This document shows, piece after piece, positions 9,755-19,038 of a stretch of DNA of 64,000 bases. Positions within the stretch are counted from its first letter, which is position 1, and every line of letters begins with the position of its first letter. The position numbers and the translations under genes are program-made. This stretch comes from Clostridia bacterium (GTDB taxonomy: Bacteria; Bacillota; Clostridia; Lachnospirales; Lachnospiraceae), in assembly GCA_910574475.1 (NCBI GenBank), contig CAJTAT010000008.1, positions 93,057 to 157,056 of the forward strand. The letters are read 5' to 3'. The notes under the pieces were generated by a model. It ran no database searches. It had not been told where the DNA came from and saw only the letters and a list, made by a program, of their open reading frames with translations.

Positions 9755-10757
9755 CCTGTGTCTCCTCCTTTTCTATGGAAGTAACCGTGTTGAATGGCTC
9801 TAACGGAAGAATCTGCTGTATCTGAGTGCCGTCAGCTCCCTGAATGATGATCTTCATATTTGGCATTACCTCTTCCATAGTCTCGTAAAACATACGCTGT
9901 TTGGTAATGGTCGGATATTTGATATATTCCTCATACATAGAGTTAAACCTAGCTGCCTGACCTTCTGCCTCATTGATACGGCTCTCTTTTTCTGCCTGAG
10001 CATCCTGAAGGATTTTGTCGGCCTGGGCCCTTGCCTGAGGGATCTGCTCATTCCGATATTTATTGGCATTATTCAAGGCCGTCTCCTTTCCCTGCTTGGC
10101 CGTCTCCACTGCCTTAAATGCCGTTACTACTTCTGCCGTGGGAGGCTCCGCATCCTGAATGGTAATATTTACCAGCTGAACTCCAATATCATACAGCTCC
10201 AGCTTGTCCATGATCATCTGCTTAATATTTGCTTGGATCTCATTTTTCCCAGTAGTCAGAACAGAATCTACCGTATAGGAGCCAATCGTAGTACGGATAC
10301 AATTCTGAGCAATGTTATCTAATATCACAACGGGATCCTGGGATGCATACAAAGCCTTAACTGGATCAGATATCCGATACTCGGCATAGAAATCCACCTG
10401 AATGAAATTGTAGTCTGAGGTAATCATCATGGCCTCATCTGTATAGGTTTCACTCTCATCGTATCCAACAGTCAGACCCTGAATGGTGGTATTCACCTTT
10501 GTCACAGTCTGAACCAGGGGAATTTTAAAATGAAGTCCCGGCTCTGTCACCGCATTTGGCTTTCCAAACGTGCAAACTACTGCCTGTTGCTCCTCCTGAA
10601 TGGTATACCAGCAGGAATTGGCAAGTACCAGCACTATCACCACCAATAGTACTGCCAGAACGGTCCGCTTTGTCCTCTTCCCAAGCTGCTTCCAGTCTGG
10701 CTGGCTCCCTCCTGGCTGTGGCTCTACCTCTCGGTAGTTTTTCCCAAATTTAAGCAT
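9744..10757 (-). CDS. hflK: FtsH protease activity modulator HflK (SPFH/band-7)
   Basis: Partner of HflC. It has 337 aa with a proline/glutamine-rich start, a membrane segment around residues 32-52, an SPFH domain (GLHFKIPLVQTVTKVNTTIQ, DFYAEYRISDPVKALY) and an Ala/Gln/Glu coiled coil from about 215 to 275. hflK and hflC overlap and form a two-gene operon closed by the hairpin at 8697-8720. The 200 bp upstream, up to the divergent MATE gene, show no clear promoter or operator. Confidence 0.93.
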   Translation of the reverse strand: MLKFGKNYREVEPQPGGSQPDWKQLGKRTKRTVLAVLLVVIVLVLANSCWYTIQEEQQAVVCTFGKPNAVTEPGLHFKIPLVQTVTKVNTTIQGLTVGYDESETYTDEAMMITSDYNFIQVDFYAEYRISDPVKALYASQDPVVILDNIAQNCIRTTIGSYTVDSVLTTGKNEIQANIKQMIMDKLELYDIGVQLVNITIQDAEPPTAEVVTAFKAVETAKQGKETALNNANKYRNEQIPQARAQADKILQDAQAEKESRINEAEGQAARFNSMYEEYIKYPTITKQRMFYETMEEVMPNMKIIIQGADGTQIQQILPLEPFNTVTSIEKEETQDEN

Positions 10758-10962
10758 GAATTTTTTCCTTTCTTATGTAGGCGAGCAGTGTTGTTCAAAA
10801 AATCTTAGATTTTGGTAATGCTCATTGTTTTCGTGTCCATTATAGCATCAATGATTGTTCCTAGCAAGCGTTCTTACGATTCTGCCTTTTCCTGCATTGA
10901 CATCCATAAGAATTCATACTAGGATAGGAATAGTATACTAAGGAAGGAATTTTTCAGTTATC

Positions 10963-12315
10963 ATGACACAAGATCTTACCCGTGGACCTATCATTAAAAC
11001 CATGCTTTTCTTTGCTTTTCCCATGATTCTGGGGAATCTGTTACAGCAGCTTTATAATATTGCCGACACCTTGATTGTGGGCCAATTTCTTGGAGCGGAC
11101 GCACTGGCTGCTGTTGGATCTGCCTATACCCTGATGACCTTTCTGACTTCCATCCTTTTAGGACTTTGCATGGGAAGCGGAGCTGTCTTTTCCATTCGAT
11201 GTGGTGAAAAAAATCAGGAGGGACTAAAGAATGATATCCTCCATTCTTTTTTGATGATTGCCCTCCTGACCATTCTTTTAAATATCGCCGTCTTTGTTTT
11301 GATTGACCCCATTCTCCATTTTCTCCAGGTTCCAGAAAAAGTCTATGGAATGATGCGAGAATATTTGTGGATCATATTTTTCGGCATCAGTGCCACTTTT
11401 CTCTACAACTTTTTTGCCTCTCTTTTGCGTTCCATCGGGAATTCTCTGACACCGCTTATCTTCTTGGGCATCTGTGCTCTGTTAAATATCGGCCTGGATC
11501 TTTTATTTGTCATCCAATTCAACTGGGGAGTAGCTGGAGCTGCCATCGCAACGGTCCTCTCTCAGTTTGTATCTGGGCTTGGTCTTTCTCTCTATACAAT
11601 TCTGGCCTTTCCAGAATTTCGTCTGCCTGTACGCCGTATGCGGCTTCAGAAAAAAGTCTTTTATGAAATCGCTCAATTTTCCGGTCTGACCTGCCTGCAA
11701 CAGTCCGTGATGAATCTAGGCATCCTGATGGTACAGGGACTCGTAAACAGCTTTGGCCCTGCAGTTATGGCTGCCTTTGCTGCGGCCGTTAAGATAGATT
11801 CCTTTGCCTATATGCCAGTTCAAGATTTTGGCAATGCCTTCTCCACCTTTATTGCCCAAAATTTTGGTGCAAAAAAGCCGGAGCGTATACGAACTGGTGT
11901 GAAAAGTGCTATTTTTTTCTCTGTTTGTTTTTGTCTTATCATCAGTATGATTGTCTTTATCTTTGCCAAGCCTTTCATGTTGCTTTTTATCAAACCTTCA
12001 GAAACGGAGATTCTTTCTATAGGAGTCCAGTATTTACGGATTGAAGGTTCCTTTTACTGGGGCATTGGCTGTCTGTTCCTTCTCTATGGCTTTTATCGGG
12101 CCATCGAACGCCCTGGTGTATCTGTGATCCTGACTGTAGTTTCCCTGGGGACCCGGGTGGCACTAGCTTATCTTCTGTCCTCCATCCCTGCTGTTGGAGT
12201 CCTGGGAATCTGGTGGTCCGTACCCATCGGGTGGATTCTGGCCGATTTGACAGGGTTGGCCATTGGTCGAAGAAATACAAATCTTTTTCTTAAATCAGAG
12301 ACACATCAGGATTAA
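10963..12315 (+). CDS. MATE-family multidrug efflux transporter
   Basis: Inner-membrane exporter of the multi-antimicrobial extrusion family, probably driven by a sodium or proton gradient. It has 450 aa with twelve hydrophobic segments and family features such as FPMILGNLLQQLYNIADTL at the N-terminus and PVQDFGNAFSTFIAQNFGAK in the second half. It is read away from hflK and converges on the next MATE gene, with the two stop regions overlapping by 4 bp. The substrate cannot be told. Confidence 0.92.
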   Translation: MTQDLTRGPIIKTMLFFAFPMILGNLLQQLYNIADTLIVGQFLGADALAAVGSAYTLMTFLTSILLGLCMGSGAVFSIRCGEKNQEGLKNDILHSFLMIALLTILLNIAVFVLIDPILHFLQVPEKVYGMMREYLWIIFFGISATFLYNFFASLLRSIGNSLTPLIFLGICALLNIGLDLLFVIQFNWGVAGAAIATVLSQFVSGLGLSLYTILAFPEFRLPVRRMRLQKKVFYEIAQFSGLTCLQQSVMNLGILMVQGLVNSFGPAVMAAFAAAVKIDSFAYMPVQDFGNAFSTFIAQNFGAKKPERIRTGVKSAIFFSVCFCLIISMIVFIFAKPFMLLFIKPSETEILSIGVQYLRIEGSFYWGIGCLFLLYGFYRAIERPGVSVILTVVSLGTRVALAYLLSSIPAVGVLGIWWSVPIGWILADLTGLAIGRRNTNLFLKSETHQD

Positions 12316-13640
12316 TATTGATATTTCTTTTGTTTCGCTTTTAAAAAAAGTATTGTCACCATGACAGCCATCATTTCCGCTGCAACAATAGAAGCCCAAA
12401 TACCATCCACTTTCCAGAATATAGGAAAGATCAAAACTGCGGATATTTGGAATATCAATGTCCTCATAAAAGATATCGTCGCTGAAATAAGTCCGTTATT
12501 TAGTGCCGTAAAAAAGGATGAGCCAAAAATAGCAAATCCTGCAAACAAAAAAGAATAAGAAAAAATCCTAAAAGCGCGGACAGTCAAACGGAACAGTTCT
12601 TCATCATAGCTCACAAATATCTGTGCAAGGGGCACTGTCAAAAGATCGGCTGCCCCAAACATTACGATTGCAAATACGCCAATTAATATGAGGCTCTTTT
12701 TCAAAAGGCCTTTTAATTCCTTGCGGTTTTTTGCTCCATAATGATAACTGATCACTGGGGCGGTTCCTACTGAATATCCAATAAACACTGCATGAAATAT
12801 CAGACTGACATACATGAGAACGCCATAAGCCGCTATACCGTCCTCCCCTGCATATTTTAACAACTGCACATTGTACAGCATACTAACTATGGACATTGAA
12901 ATATTGCTCATCAATTCTGATGATCCATTGACACAAGCTTTCCAAAGGGCTTTTCCGTCAAAACCTGTCTTGCCCAGTCTTAAAAGACTGCCGTTTGGCC
13001 GTGCAAAATATAAAATGGGAACCAGGCCGCCTACCAATTGGCTCATAGCTGTTGCTGCGGCTGCGCCCTCCAGCCCCCAGTGAAATACTGCCACAAACAA
13101 CGCGTCCAGGCCCATATTGGTAAGTCCGGCTAAAATAGTTACCGCAAGGCCAAGAGCTGGTTTTCCAGCCGTGGCAAACAAGCATTGAAATTCAAACTGA
13201 AGAATGTATGCAGGAATCGCTATTAAGTTAATGCGTGCATAAATTACACTGTCCTCTAAAAGCCGTCCCTCTGCACCAAGAGCGGCTGCTAACGGGCGAA
13301 TAAAAACTATACCTAAAGTTGCCAGAATAATACCACAAATAGCAGCCGTGTAAACAATTAGAGAAAACTGATGATTTGCCTCTTTCTGTTTGCCCTCTCC
13401 CATTGTTATCGCAATAAGAGCGCCTCCACCCGTTCCGAACATGAAGCCGGCAGAACCAAGTATCATCAAAACTGGCATAATAAAATTGACAGCAGTAAAA
13501 GGCGTTTTTCCCACAAAATTTGAGACAAAGAACCCATCAACGACACCATATATAGAAGTAAATACTAGCATAGTGATAGATGGCAAAGTATATTGTAAAA
13601 GCTTTCTGTAACTAAAGTGATCTGATAACTGAATCCTCAT
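12312..13640 (-). CDS. MATE-family multidrug efflux transporter, MarR-linked
   Basis: Second MATE exporter, 442 aa, with twelve predicted membrane segments and the motifs YTLPSITMLVFTSIYGVVDG and AGFMFGTGGGALIAI. The ATG at 13640 has GAGGG nine bases upstream and lies 11 bp after the marR stop; an upstream ATG at 13739 would overlap marR heavily and is rejected. It shares a transcript with marR, so it is probably repressed by that regulator through the operators at 14106-14151. The likely role is inducible export of a toxic compound. Confidence 0.9.
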   Translation of the reverse strand: MRIQLSDHFSYRKLLQYTLPSITMLVFTSIYGVVDGFFVSNFVGKTPFTAVNFIMPVLMILGSAGFMFGTGGGALIAITMGEGKQKEANHQFSLIVYTAAICGIILATLGIVFIRPLAAALGAEGRLLEDSVIYARINLIAIPAYILQFEFQCLFATAGKPALGLAVTILAGLTNMGLDALFVAVFHWGLEGAAAATAMSQLVGGLVPILYFARPNGSLLRLGKTGFDGKALWKACVNGSSELMSNISMSIVSMLYNVQLLKYAGEDGIAAYGVLMYVSLIFHAVFIGYSVGTAPVISYHYGAKNRKELKGLLKKSLILIGVFAIVMFGAADLLTVPLAQIFVSYDEELFRLTVRAFRIFSYSFLFAGFAIFGSSFFTALNNGLISATISFMRTLIFQISAVLIFPIFWKVDGIWASIVAAEMMAVMVTILFLKAKQKKYQY

Positions 13641-13651
13641 TTCAATTCCCT

Positions 13652-14092
13652 CTATAAAAGTTCTTCTATTTTTCTCTTCAAGTCTACTAAATATTGTTCT
13701 GTAAGTCTGAGATAAAATTCTACATCTTCTTCTCGCCAAGATTCAAAAATAGAATTTTCTATTTCTATCACACGCAAGGCTGTTTTTTGAACTAATTCTT
13801 TCCCCGACTCCGTTAGGCAAACATTTTTTGCTTTTTGCCCAACATTTTCAAGATACACAATCCCCTCATTCTCCAGCTTGCGGATTGCAGAATTAACGGT
13901 CTGTTTGCTCATTCCAGACGAGCGGCAAATCTCTTGCAATAAACAGCTTTTCCCATTATCACAAATCGCATATAGTATTTTCATTGCACTGTCAGAAAGC
14001 CCCAGTTTCAAAGAAATCTCATGATAAGTTGCCTCTGTTTCTCCAATCAAATAGTTATATCGCTTTAATTTTTTTAATATTAGTTCACTCAT
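13652..14092 (-). CDS. MarR-family transcriptional regulator
   Basis: Winged-helix repressor, 146 aa from the ATG at 14092, which has a perfect AGGAGGTG seven bases upstream. The core reads LLQEICRSSGMSKQTVNSAI (recognition-helix region) and LENEGIVYLENVGQKAKNVCL (wing). It is first in a two-gene transcript with the MATE exporter. Two palindromes directly upstream are the likely operators and imply autoregulation. Confidence 0.92.
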   Translation of the reverse strand: MSELILKKLKRYNYLIGETEATYHEISLKLGLSDSAMKILYAICDNGKSCLLQEICRSSGMSKQTVNSAIRKLENEGIVYLENVGQKAKNVCLTESGKELVQKTALRVIEIENSIFESWREEDVEFYLRLTEQYLVDLKRKIEELL

Positions 14093-14105
14093 GCAACACC
14101 TCCTG

Positions 14106-14151
14106 TAGTACGAAATCGTACTACAGGGCATTATAGTACGATTTCATACTA
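14106..14151. promoter_or_regulatory. Tandem MarR operators
   Basis: Two 18-bp near-palindromes, TAGTACGAAATCGTACTA at 14106-14123 and TAGTACGATTTCATACTA at 14134-14151, are spaced 28 bp centre to centre, starting 13 bp upstream of the marR start codon. Each has at most one or two mismatched pairs, and they are near reverse complements of each other. The position fits promoter occlusion by a MarR dimer. Confidence 0.8.
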
Positions 14152-14193
14152 AAGTCAACCGCTTTATAAATGAGCTTCTAATACATACAAAAA

Positions 14194-14226
14194 AGGCCTC
14201 TGTTGCTTTTAACACAGCTTAGGCCT
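14194..14226 (-). terminator. Hairpin terminator after flavin-binding protein gene
   Basis: AGGCCT arms at both ends plus inner CTGT/ACAG pairing. On the minus strand the stem runs into TTTTTTG. It ends the transcript of the 14260-14736 gene. Confidence 0.75.
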
Positions 14227-14259
14227 CTTCTTTTCCTACGCTTTACAATTTGAAATAGA

Positions 14260-14736
14260 CTATGACATTTTATTTCTCCGCTTTCCTGTCATCTTCTCCA
14301 CAGTCAGTTTGAGGAGACGTGTACGTGGCACAACTGCTTCACTATAGTGGAAACCAGCCGGAACCGGGTAATGCTCCATCAATATATCAAGGGCCTCTGC
14401 CTTTTGCTCCTCTGGAACATCTTCCATAAAGCCAAAACCAATGACACTCTCATAATTCATGGTACAATTTCCATTCTCCATATCGGTAAAGAGACAGTGA
14501 TTACAGTCCATCTCAAAGCATACTTTATTGTTTTTTGACAAAAGCTGATACTTCATTCCTTCCATAGCACCATGAAAATACAGGTTTACCTGATTTCCAT
14601 CTACCTCCAGGCCAAAATTCATTGGCACAATATAGGGATACTCATCTCCCTGCATGGCAACTCTGCAGACATCGCATTTTTTTATTACCTCTATAATCTC
14701 TTCAAAATCCTTGATCTCCCTATCGCTTCTACGCAT
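14260..14736 (-). CDS. Pyridoxamine 5'-phosphate oxidase-family (FMN split-barrel) protein
   Basis: 158 aa, of the putative FMN-binding split-barrel group that includes NimA-like nitroimidazole reductases. The N-terminal MRRSDREIKDFEEIIEVIKK and the strand VAMQGDEYPYIVPMNFGLE are typical of the group, as is HGAMEGMKYQLLSKNNKVCF. The C-terminus has VPRTRLLKLTVEKMTGKR. It is probably a cytoplasmic flavin or heme-binding reductase; the substrate is unknown. It is a single gene with its own terminator. Confidence 0.85.
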   Translation of the reverse strand: MRRSDREIKDFEEIIEVIKKCDVCRVAMQGDEYPYIVPMNFGLEVDGNQVNLYFHGAMEGMKYQLLSKNNKVCFEMDCNHCLFTDMENGNCTMNYESVIGFGFMEDVPEEQKAEALDILMEHYPVPAGFHYSEAVVPRTRLLKLTVEKMTGKRRNKMS

Positions 14737-14897
14737 ATGGTCCCTCCTATTTATAAGTACCGTTGCAGCCCTCTACTATATGAGACGATAACAGAGCGGA
14801 AACCATCCCGCTCTGCGATTAATTTAACTATGCCGTTTTCTATAGAGTTTGTCAAGTTTATCAGAAAGATTTAACAATTGTAATAATTTTGCAATAA

Positions 14898-14943
14898 TAC
14901 CCTCTCTTGACAAGGGCGTGTGTGCCCTTGTCAAGAGAGGGTA
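14898..14943 (-). terminator. Perfect 20-bp inverted repeat (terminator) after oadB-oadG
   Basis: A 20-bp arm starting TACCCTCTCTTGACAAG (14898-14917) pairs without mismatch with 14924-14943 across a six-base GTGTGT loop. It starts 6 bp after the stop of the small OadG-like gene on the minus strand. The following tract is AT-rich but not a pure T run. Confidence 0.65.
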
Positions 14944-14948
14944 GCCAC

Positions 14949-15089
14949 TTACTTTTTCTCTTCTTCCTTGTTCTGCCCGGAAAATTTGCCCATAACCATC
15001 ACTGCCAATGTCAAAAGCCCAATGACCACAAAGATTCCTGCCATACCTTTTCCCATTATCTCCAGGGAAATCAAAAAATTATTCCACAT
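14949..15089 (-). CDS. OadG-like small membrane subunit of sodium-pumping decarboxylase
   Basis: A 46-aa protein with a short N-terminal segment, one membrane helix (MAGIFVVIGLLTLAVMVMG) and a charged tail ending KEEEKK. It lies 37 bp after the decarboxylase beta subunit with GAGG upstream. The gamma subunit of sodium-translocating decarboxylases is a short one-helix protein of this kind, so the assignment rests on topology and position. The usual metal-binding C-terminus of longer OadG proteins is missing. Confidence 0.65.
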   Translation of the reverse strand: MWNNFLISLEIMGKGMAGIFVVIGLLTLAVMVMGKFSGQNKEEEKK

Positions 15090-15126
15090 ACTTACATACA
15101 CCTCTTCTTTTCATTCTACAGCGCCC

Positions 15127-16263
15127 TTACAGATAAGCTGATACAAGTCCAATAATAAGGCCGCCTGCAATGACTGACGCAATCTGGCCGGATACATTGG
15201 CGCCGATAGCATGCATCAAAATAATGTTTCCTGAATCTTCCTCCAGGGCCATCTTCTGCACTACCCTGGCTGACATGGGAAATGCTGAGATTCCCGCTGC
15301 ACCAATCATAGGGTTGATCTTCTTCTTTCGAAACAGGTTGAGAAATTTTGCCAGAAGGACTCCGCCAATGCTGTCAAATATAAATGCAATCAGACCTATA
15401 AGCATAATCAAAAGGGTGTCTATATTTACAAATGCCTCTGCGCGCATACTAAAAGAAATCGTCAGGCCTAGCAGCAATGTAATCAGATTCGCCAAAACAT
15501 TCTGCGCTGTATCGGACAGGGTTCCCAGAACACCACATTCCCGAATCAGATTGCCAAACATCAGAAAGCCAACCAGTGCCACAGACTGAGGTGAGACGAG
15601 TCCCACTAAGAAAGTTGTCAATATGGGAAATGCAATCCGCATAGATTTTGACACAGTACCTGGCGTGTAATCCATCCGAATTTTGCGCTCTTTCTTTGTT
15701 GTCACCAGACGGATGGCAAAGGGCTGTATAATAGGCACCAAAGCCATATAGGAATAGGCAGCCACTGCAATGGCTCCTACATACTTGGAGTGAAGGATCT
15801 GAGATACCAGGATAGAAGTAGGACCGTCCGCCGCTCCAATAATTCCGATAGACGCCGCATCTTTCAAATCAAAGCCTAAAAGCACTGCCACACTGATGGC
15901 AAAGAAAATTCCAAACTGGGCGCCAGCGCCAAATAGAAACATACTGGGCATAGATAACAAGGGTCCAAAGTCAATCATGGCACCGATACCGATAAACAGC
16001 AGAATCGGAAGAGCCTCAGAGGCTTCGATTCCCACATCAAAAAGCCATTCAATGATTCCGTTAACCACACCGATCCCTTCCATGTTCTGATTGATCACTC
16101 CTGACAGAGGTAGATTCACCAGAATAGCGCCAAAGCCCATGGGCAATAGCAGTGCCGGCTCATAATCTTTTTTGATTGCCAGGTAGATTAACAAAATACC
16201 AATCAAATACATAACCACCTGCTGCCAAGTGATTTGCAGCAAGCCCTCCCATAAAAATTCCAT
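15127..16263 (-). CDS. oadB: Sodium-ion-translocating decarboxylase beta subunit (OadB/GcdB/MmdB family)
   Basis: Integral membrane subunit that couples decarboxylation of a carboxybiotin intermediate to sodium export. It has 378 aa from the ATG at 16263, preceded by GGAGGAAT; the frame extends further up but only through the structured repeat at 16310-16390. Typical segments are DFGPLLSMPSMFLFGAGAQ, IGIIGAADGPTSILVSQ and MIGAAGISAFPMSARVVQK. No alpha (carboxyltransferase) or biotin-carrier gene is in the window, so the substrate (oxaloacetate, methylmalonyl-CoA or glutaconyl-CoA) cannot be decided. Confidence 0.9.
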   Translation of the reverse strand: MEFLWEGLLQITWQQVVMYLIGILLIYLAIKKDYEPALLLPMGFGAILVNLPLSGVINQNMEGIGVVNGIIEWLFDVGIEASEALPILLFIGIGAMIDFGPLLSMPSMFLFGAGAQFGIFFAISVAVLLGFDLKDAASIGIIGAADGPTSILVSQILHSKYVGAIAVAAYSYMALVPIIQPFAIRLVTTKKERKIRMDYTPGTVSKSMRIAFPILTTFLVGLVSPQSVALVGFLMFGNLIRECGVLGTLSDTAQNVLANLITLLLGLTISFSMRAEAFVNIDTLLIMLIGLIAFIFDSIGGVLLAKFLNLFRKKKINPMIGAAGISAFPMSARVVQKMALEEDSGNIILMHAIGANVSGQIASVIAGGLIIGLVSAYL

Positions 16264-16309
16264 AGGGTATTCCTCCTCATTTGATTTATTTCCATATATG
16301 CCCCTGGGA

Positions 16310-16390
16310 ATCGAGTAGGGAAAATTTCCCCTGCTCGCCGCACGGGGCGTATGTTGCGACAGCAACTAACTTCCTTATACGCCCCTGCGA
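16310..16390 (-). repeat. Structured repeat, copy A (two-hairpin element)
   Basis: Between the terminator at 16395 and oadB. On the plus strand a CGAG...CTCG hairpin enclosing AGGGAAAATTTCCC is followed by CGCCGC. Then comes an outer stem GGGGCGTA (16344-16351) / TACGCCCC (16378-16385) holding an inner TTGC/GCAA hairpin and TTCCTTA. Copy B at 46807-46875 has the same plan with a different stem sequence, so base pairing is kept while sequence changes. Function unknown. Confidence 0.6.
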
Positions 16391-16394
16391 TAAA

Positions 16395-16439
16395 AAAGAA
16401 CGAGACCTCTGGCATCATATGCCAAAAGTCTCGTTCTTT
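16395..16439 (-). terminator. Hairpin terminator of the DHHW/MBOAT cluster
   Basis: AAAGAACGAGAC and GTCTCGTTCTTT form a perfect 12-bp stem, with an inner GGCAT/ATGCC pairing. On the minus strand it is followed by a TTTTTT tract. It closes the 21.9-16.5 kb minus-strand gene cluster. Confidence 0.8.
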
Positions 16440-16559
16440 CTCAATGTGAAAGTGTGCAACCATGACGTAAAGTCAGGGGATGTTGATTGCACATTTTAAC
16501 TACTCCCTTTTGTCCTACCTACCTTAGCATACTCATGAAAATCTGTCAAGGACGTAATA

Positions 16560-17678
16560 TTAAAAAGCGAAATTCCTATCCTCCGAAAAATTTTTTATCT
16601 GATACAGAAATAAGACATCTGTTATCTCCTGCTCCTCCACATATTCATCTAAACTCTGCCTGAAATACCGCAGATCCACCATAAAAATTTCCTCATAATC
16701 TTCCTTCAAAAATTGCACAAAGGTGTTTGCATAGGAGTCCTTCACTAGCAGCAGTCTTTTGCCATTTTGCACAGAGGTCGTGATTTTCGTCAAAGGATAA
16801 TTACCCTTTAGATAGACACGGTATTTATCCCGTTTTTCCAGAAAGCTCTCATCATAAAGAGAGTTTTCCACCTCTCCCGTCCCATAATCTATCTGCACCG
16901 AAGCTCCGTCCTTTTGATACATGGCTGTCATAGTATCCGGCTTTACTGTATAGAGACCGGCTTTCGAATAACTTGTGCCGTAGAATTCTGTGCTGAGTAC
17001 TTCTATCTCATATTCAGAAAGGTCTGGCGCTATTTTGCCCCGGGCCTCACAGAAAGCCTTGTAAGCGTAATAAGCTCCCAGGGAGGTCCAATGATGGTCT
17101 GTCCGATAATAGAGCTGCTGTTCTAAAGGCCCCTGCATCTGTGCCTGTATCAGCTCTTTTTCTACATGGACAAAACCTGGCAACTTCTGCTCCAGCTTGG
17201 CAAACAACTCCGTCTGATTGATCTCTGGTGCAAATGCCGGAAGCTTCTCCTCCATCACACAAGCCCCTGTGGGAATCATCAGAAAATGGACTGTCCGACC
17301 CTGCTCTTCCATCCTTTTCAGGAAGCTTGCTGCCTCGTCCAGATTCTTTTGTAATTGCTCCTCAGGAAGCTCTGTGAACATTTCCAACAAATATCCATCT
17401 CTTCCCAGATAGACGCCACCACTGTCTCCCCGCCCTAAAAGCTGATCGGTAGACGCCTTCAAGGAGACAAAATCGTCCCGAAACACCAATTGATCCGTCA
17501 TCCATGTCTCAAATTGCTCCATATAACTGCCATCCAAAATCTCATCTTTACTTGCTCTTGGCCTTTGCTGTAGATACCTGTTTTCCACTTCTGAAAAAGC
17601 CCGCTCAGGTATCAACAGATTCAGAAAGGAAAAGAGGAACCAGGCCCCACATATCACTATCACTTTTTGTTTCATCAT
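16560..17678 (-). CDS. DHHW family protein (AlgJ/AlgX-like, exported)
   Basis: 372 aa with an N-terminal membrane/signal segment (MMKQKVIVICGAWFLFSFLN) and the family-defining DHHWTSLGAYYAY motif near residue 193. DHHW proteins are the SGNH-like partners of MBOAT O-acyltransferases and are thought to help place acetyl groups on surface polymers. The MBOAT gene lies 20 bp upstream in the same orientation. The polymer acted on is unknown. Confidence 0.85.
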   Translation of the reverse strand: MMKQKVIVICGAWFLFSFLNLLIPERAFSEVENRYLQQRPRASKDEILDGSYMEQFETWMTDQLVFRDDFVSLKASTDQLLGRGDSGGVYLGRDGYLLEMFTELPEEQLQKNLDEAASFLKRMEEQGRTVHFLMIPTGACVMEEKLPAFAPEINQTELFAKLEQKLPGFVHVEKELIQAQMQGPLEQQLYYRTDHHWTSLGAYYAYKAFCEARGKIAPDLSEYEIEVLSTEFYGTSYSKAGLYTVKPDTMTAMYQKDGASVQIDYGTGEVENSLYDESFLEKRDKYRVYLKGNYPLTKITTSVQNGKRLLLVKDSYANTFVQFLKEDYEEIFMVDLRYFRQSLDEYVEEQEITDVLFLYQIKNFSEDRNFAF

Positions 17679-17698
17679 TCATCTCCATTCATATCCCA

Positions 17699-19030
17699 CT
17701 AAAATCGGAAATACAAAAAAGGATTATAAGTTCCCGCCGCCAAATTAGCAAAGCATAAAACTCCTATGGCTATGAGGCCTGCCGTCTGCAGGACAGGATG
17801 GCGTAAATATGCATCCCCCAGGCGCTTACACAGAGGTGTGGACGCCAAAATTCCTATTAATAGCAAAATCCCATAGGATTTTAAATAATACAAATCTGCT
17901 GATCGAAAAAGAGGCACGTCTGTGAATCCTATCATCGTTTGCAGCCATTTAACTCCCTGTATCAAAGAATCAAAGGCAAAGATCACCCAGCCTACTATAA
18001 TAGCAAGCAGAGAATATAGATGTGCCACAAAGCCCGGCAGCTTTTCCAAAAGCCTCAAAAGAAACATTTTTTCCATCATCAAAAGAATGGCAAAATAGAG
18101 CCCCCAGATGAGAAAATTCCATCCAGCTCCATGCCAGATTCCAGTTAGGAGCCATACAATTAGAATATTGCGAAGCTGCACCAATTTGCCTCTTCTGCTT
18201 CCCCCTAAAGGGATATAGACATACTCCCGAAACCACATGCCCAGTGTTATATGCCAGCGGCGCCAGAATTCTGTGATGCTTTTGGAAATATAGGGATAAT
18301 GAAAATTCTCTGGAAAGGTAAAGCCCAGCATTTTTCCAAGGCCAATGGCCATATCCGAGTAACCGGAAAAGTCAAAATAGATCTGAAGGGCAAAGGCTAG
18401 AATCCCCAGCCAGGCGCCCAGGATACTTGTCTGCTCCTGCCCGGCACAGATCTTCCACAGCTCTCCGAAGGAGTTTGCCAGAAGGACCTTCTTCCCCAGC
18501 CCTATGAAAAAATCATCCAGCCCGCTATTTAACTTTTCTATGGTAATCTTGCGTCCCGTCAGCTCTTTTTGAATCTGGGAATAACGGACGATAGGGCCTG
18601 CAATCAACTGGGGAAACATGGTCACATAAGCCCCAAAATCTATTATATTTTTTTGAACTGGTACTTTTCCCCGATATACATCTATGGTGTAGGACATGGT
18701 TTGAAACGTATAGAAAGAAATTCCTATAGGTAAAGGTACCAGCCCACTGTATTTAAAGAATCCAAGCAGGCCCAGATTTACCAGGATGGAAGAAATCAGG
18801 GCCACTCTGCTTTTTACAGTCCCCCGATAGCGCTCTACAAGCCATCCATGGGCAAAATCTACCACTGTGGAAAATAGCATAATCAGCACATAGACTGGCT
18901 CTCCCCAGGCATAGAAAAACAGGCTTCCAAGGAATATAATTCCATTGCGAAGCCTGAAAGGTGCCACATAGCAAGCCACCAAAATAATCGGCAGAAAAAA
19001 GAATAAAAATGTAAAGCTACTAAATACCAT
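17699..19030 (-). CDS. MBOAT-family O-acyltransferase (AlgI/PatA/DltB-like)
   Basis: Multi-pass membrane protein of 443 aa that moves acyl groups across the membrane to an extracellular acceptor. The catalytic-histidine region reads LTGIWHGAGWNFLIWGLYF, preceded by SITEFWRRWHITLGMWFREY, both typical. Its start is 8 bp after the DUF4358 stop and its end 20 bp before the DHHW gene, so all three are probably one transcript. Confidence 0.93.
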   Translation of the reverse strand: MVFSSFTFLFFFLPIILVACYVAPFRLRNGIIFLGSLFFYAWGEPVYVLIMLFSTVVDFAHGWLVERYRGTVKSRVALISSILVNLGLLGFFKYSGLVPLPIGISFYTFQTMSYTIDVYRGKVPVQKNIIDFGAYVTMFPQLIAGPIVRYSQIQKELTGRKITIEKLNSGLDDFFIGLGKKVLLANSFGELWKICAGQEQTSILGAWLGILAFALQIYFDFSGYSDMAIGLGKMLGFTFPENFHYPYISKSITEFWRRWHITLGMWFREYVYIPLGGSRRGKLVQLRNILIVWLLTGIWHGAGWNFLIWGLYFAILLMMEKMFLLRLLEKLPGFVAHLYSLLAIIVGWVIFAFDSLIQGVKWLQTMIGFTDVPLFRSADLYYLKSYGILLLIGILASTPLCKRLGDAYLRHPVLQTAGLIAIGVLCFANLAAGTYNPFLYFRF

Positions 19031-19038
19031 AAGGACCT

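Noticed and set aside
14794..14817. CAGAGCGG/CCGCTCTG hairpin upstream of the flavin-binding protein gene
   Set aside because: May be a leader structure, but the tail is not T-rich and no upstream gene needs it.
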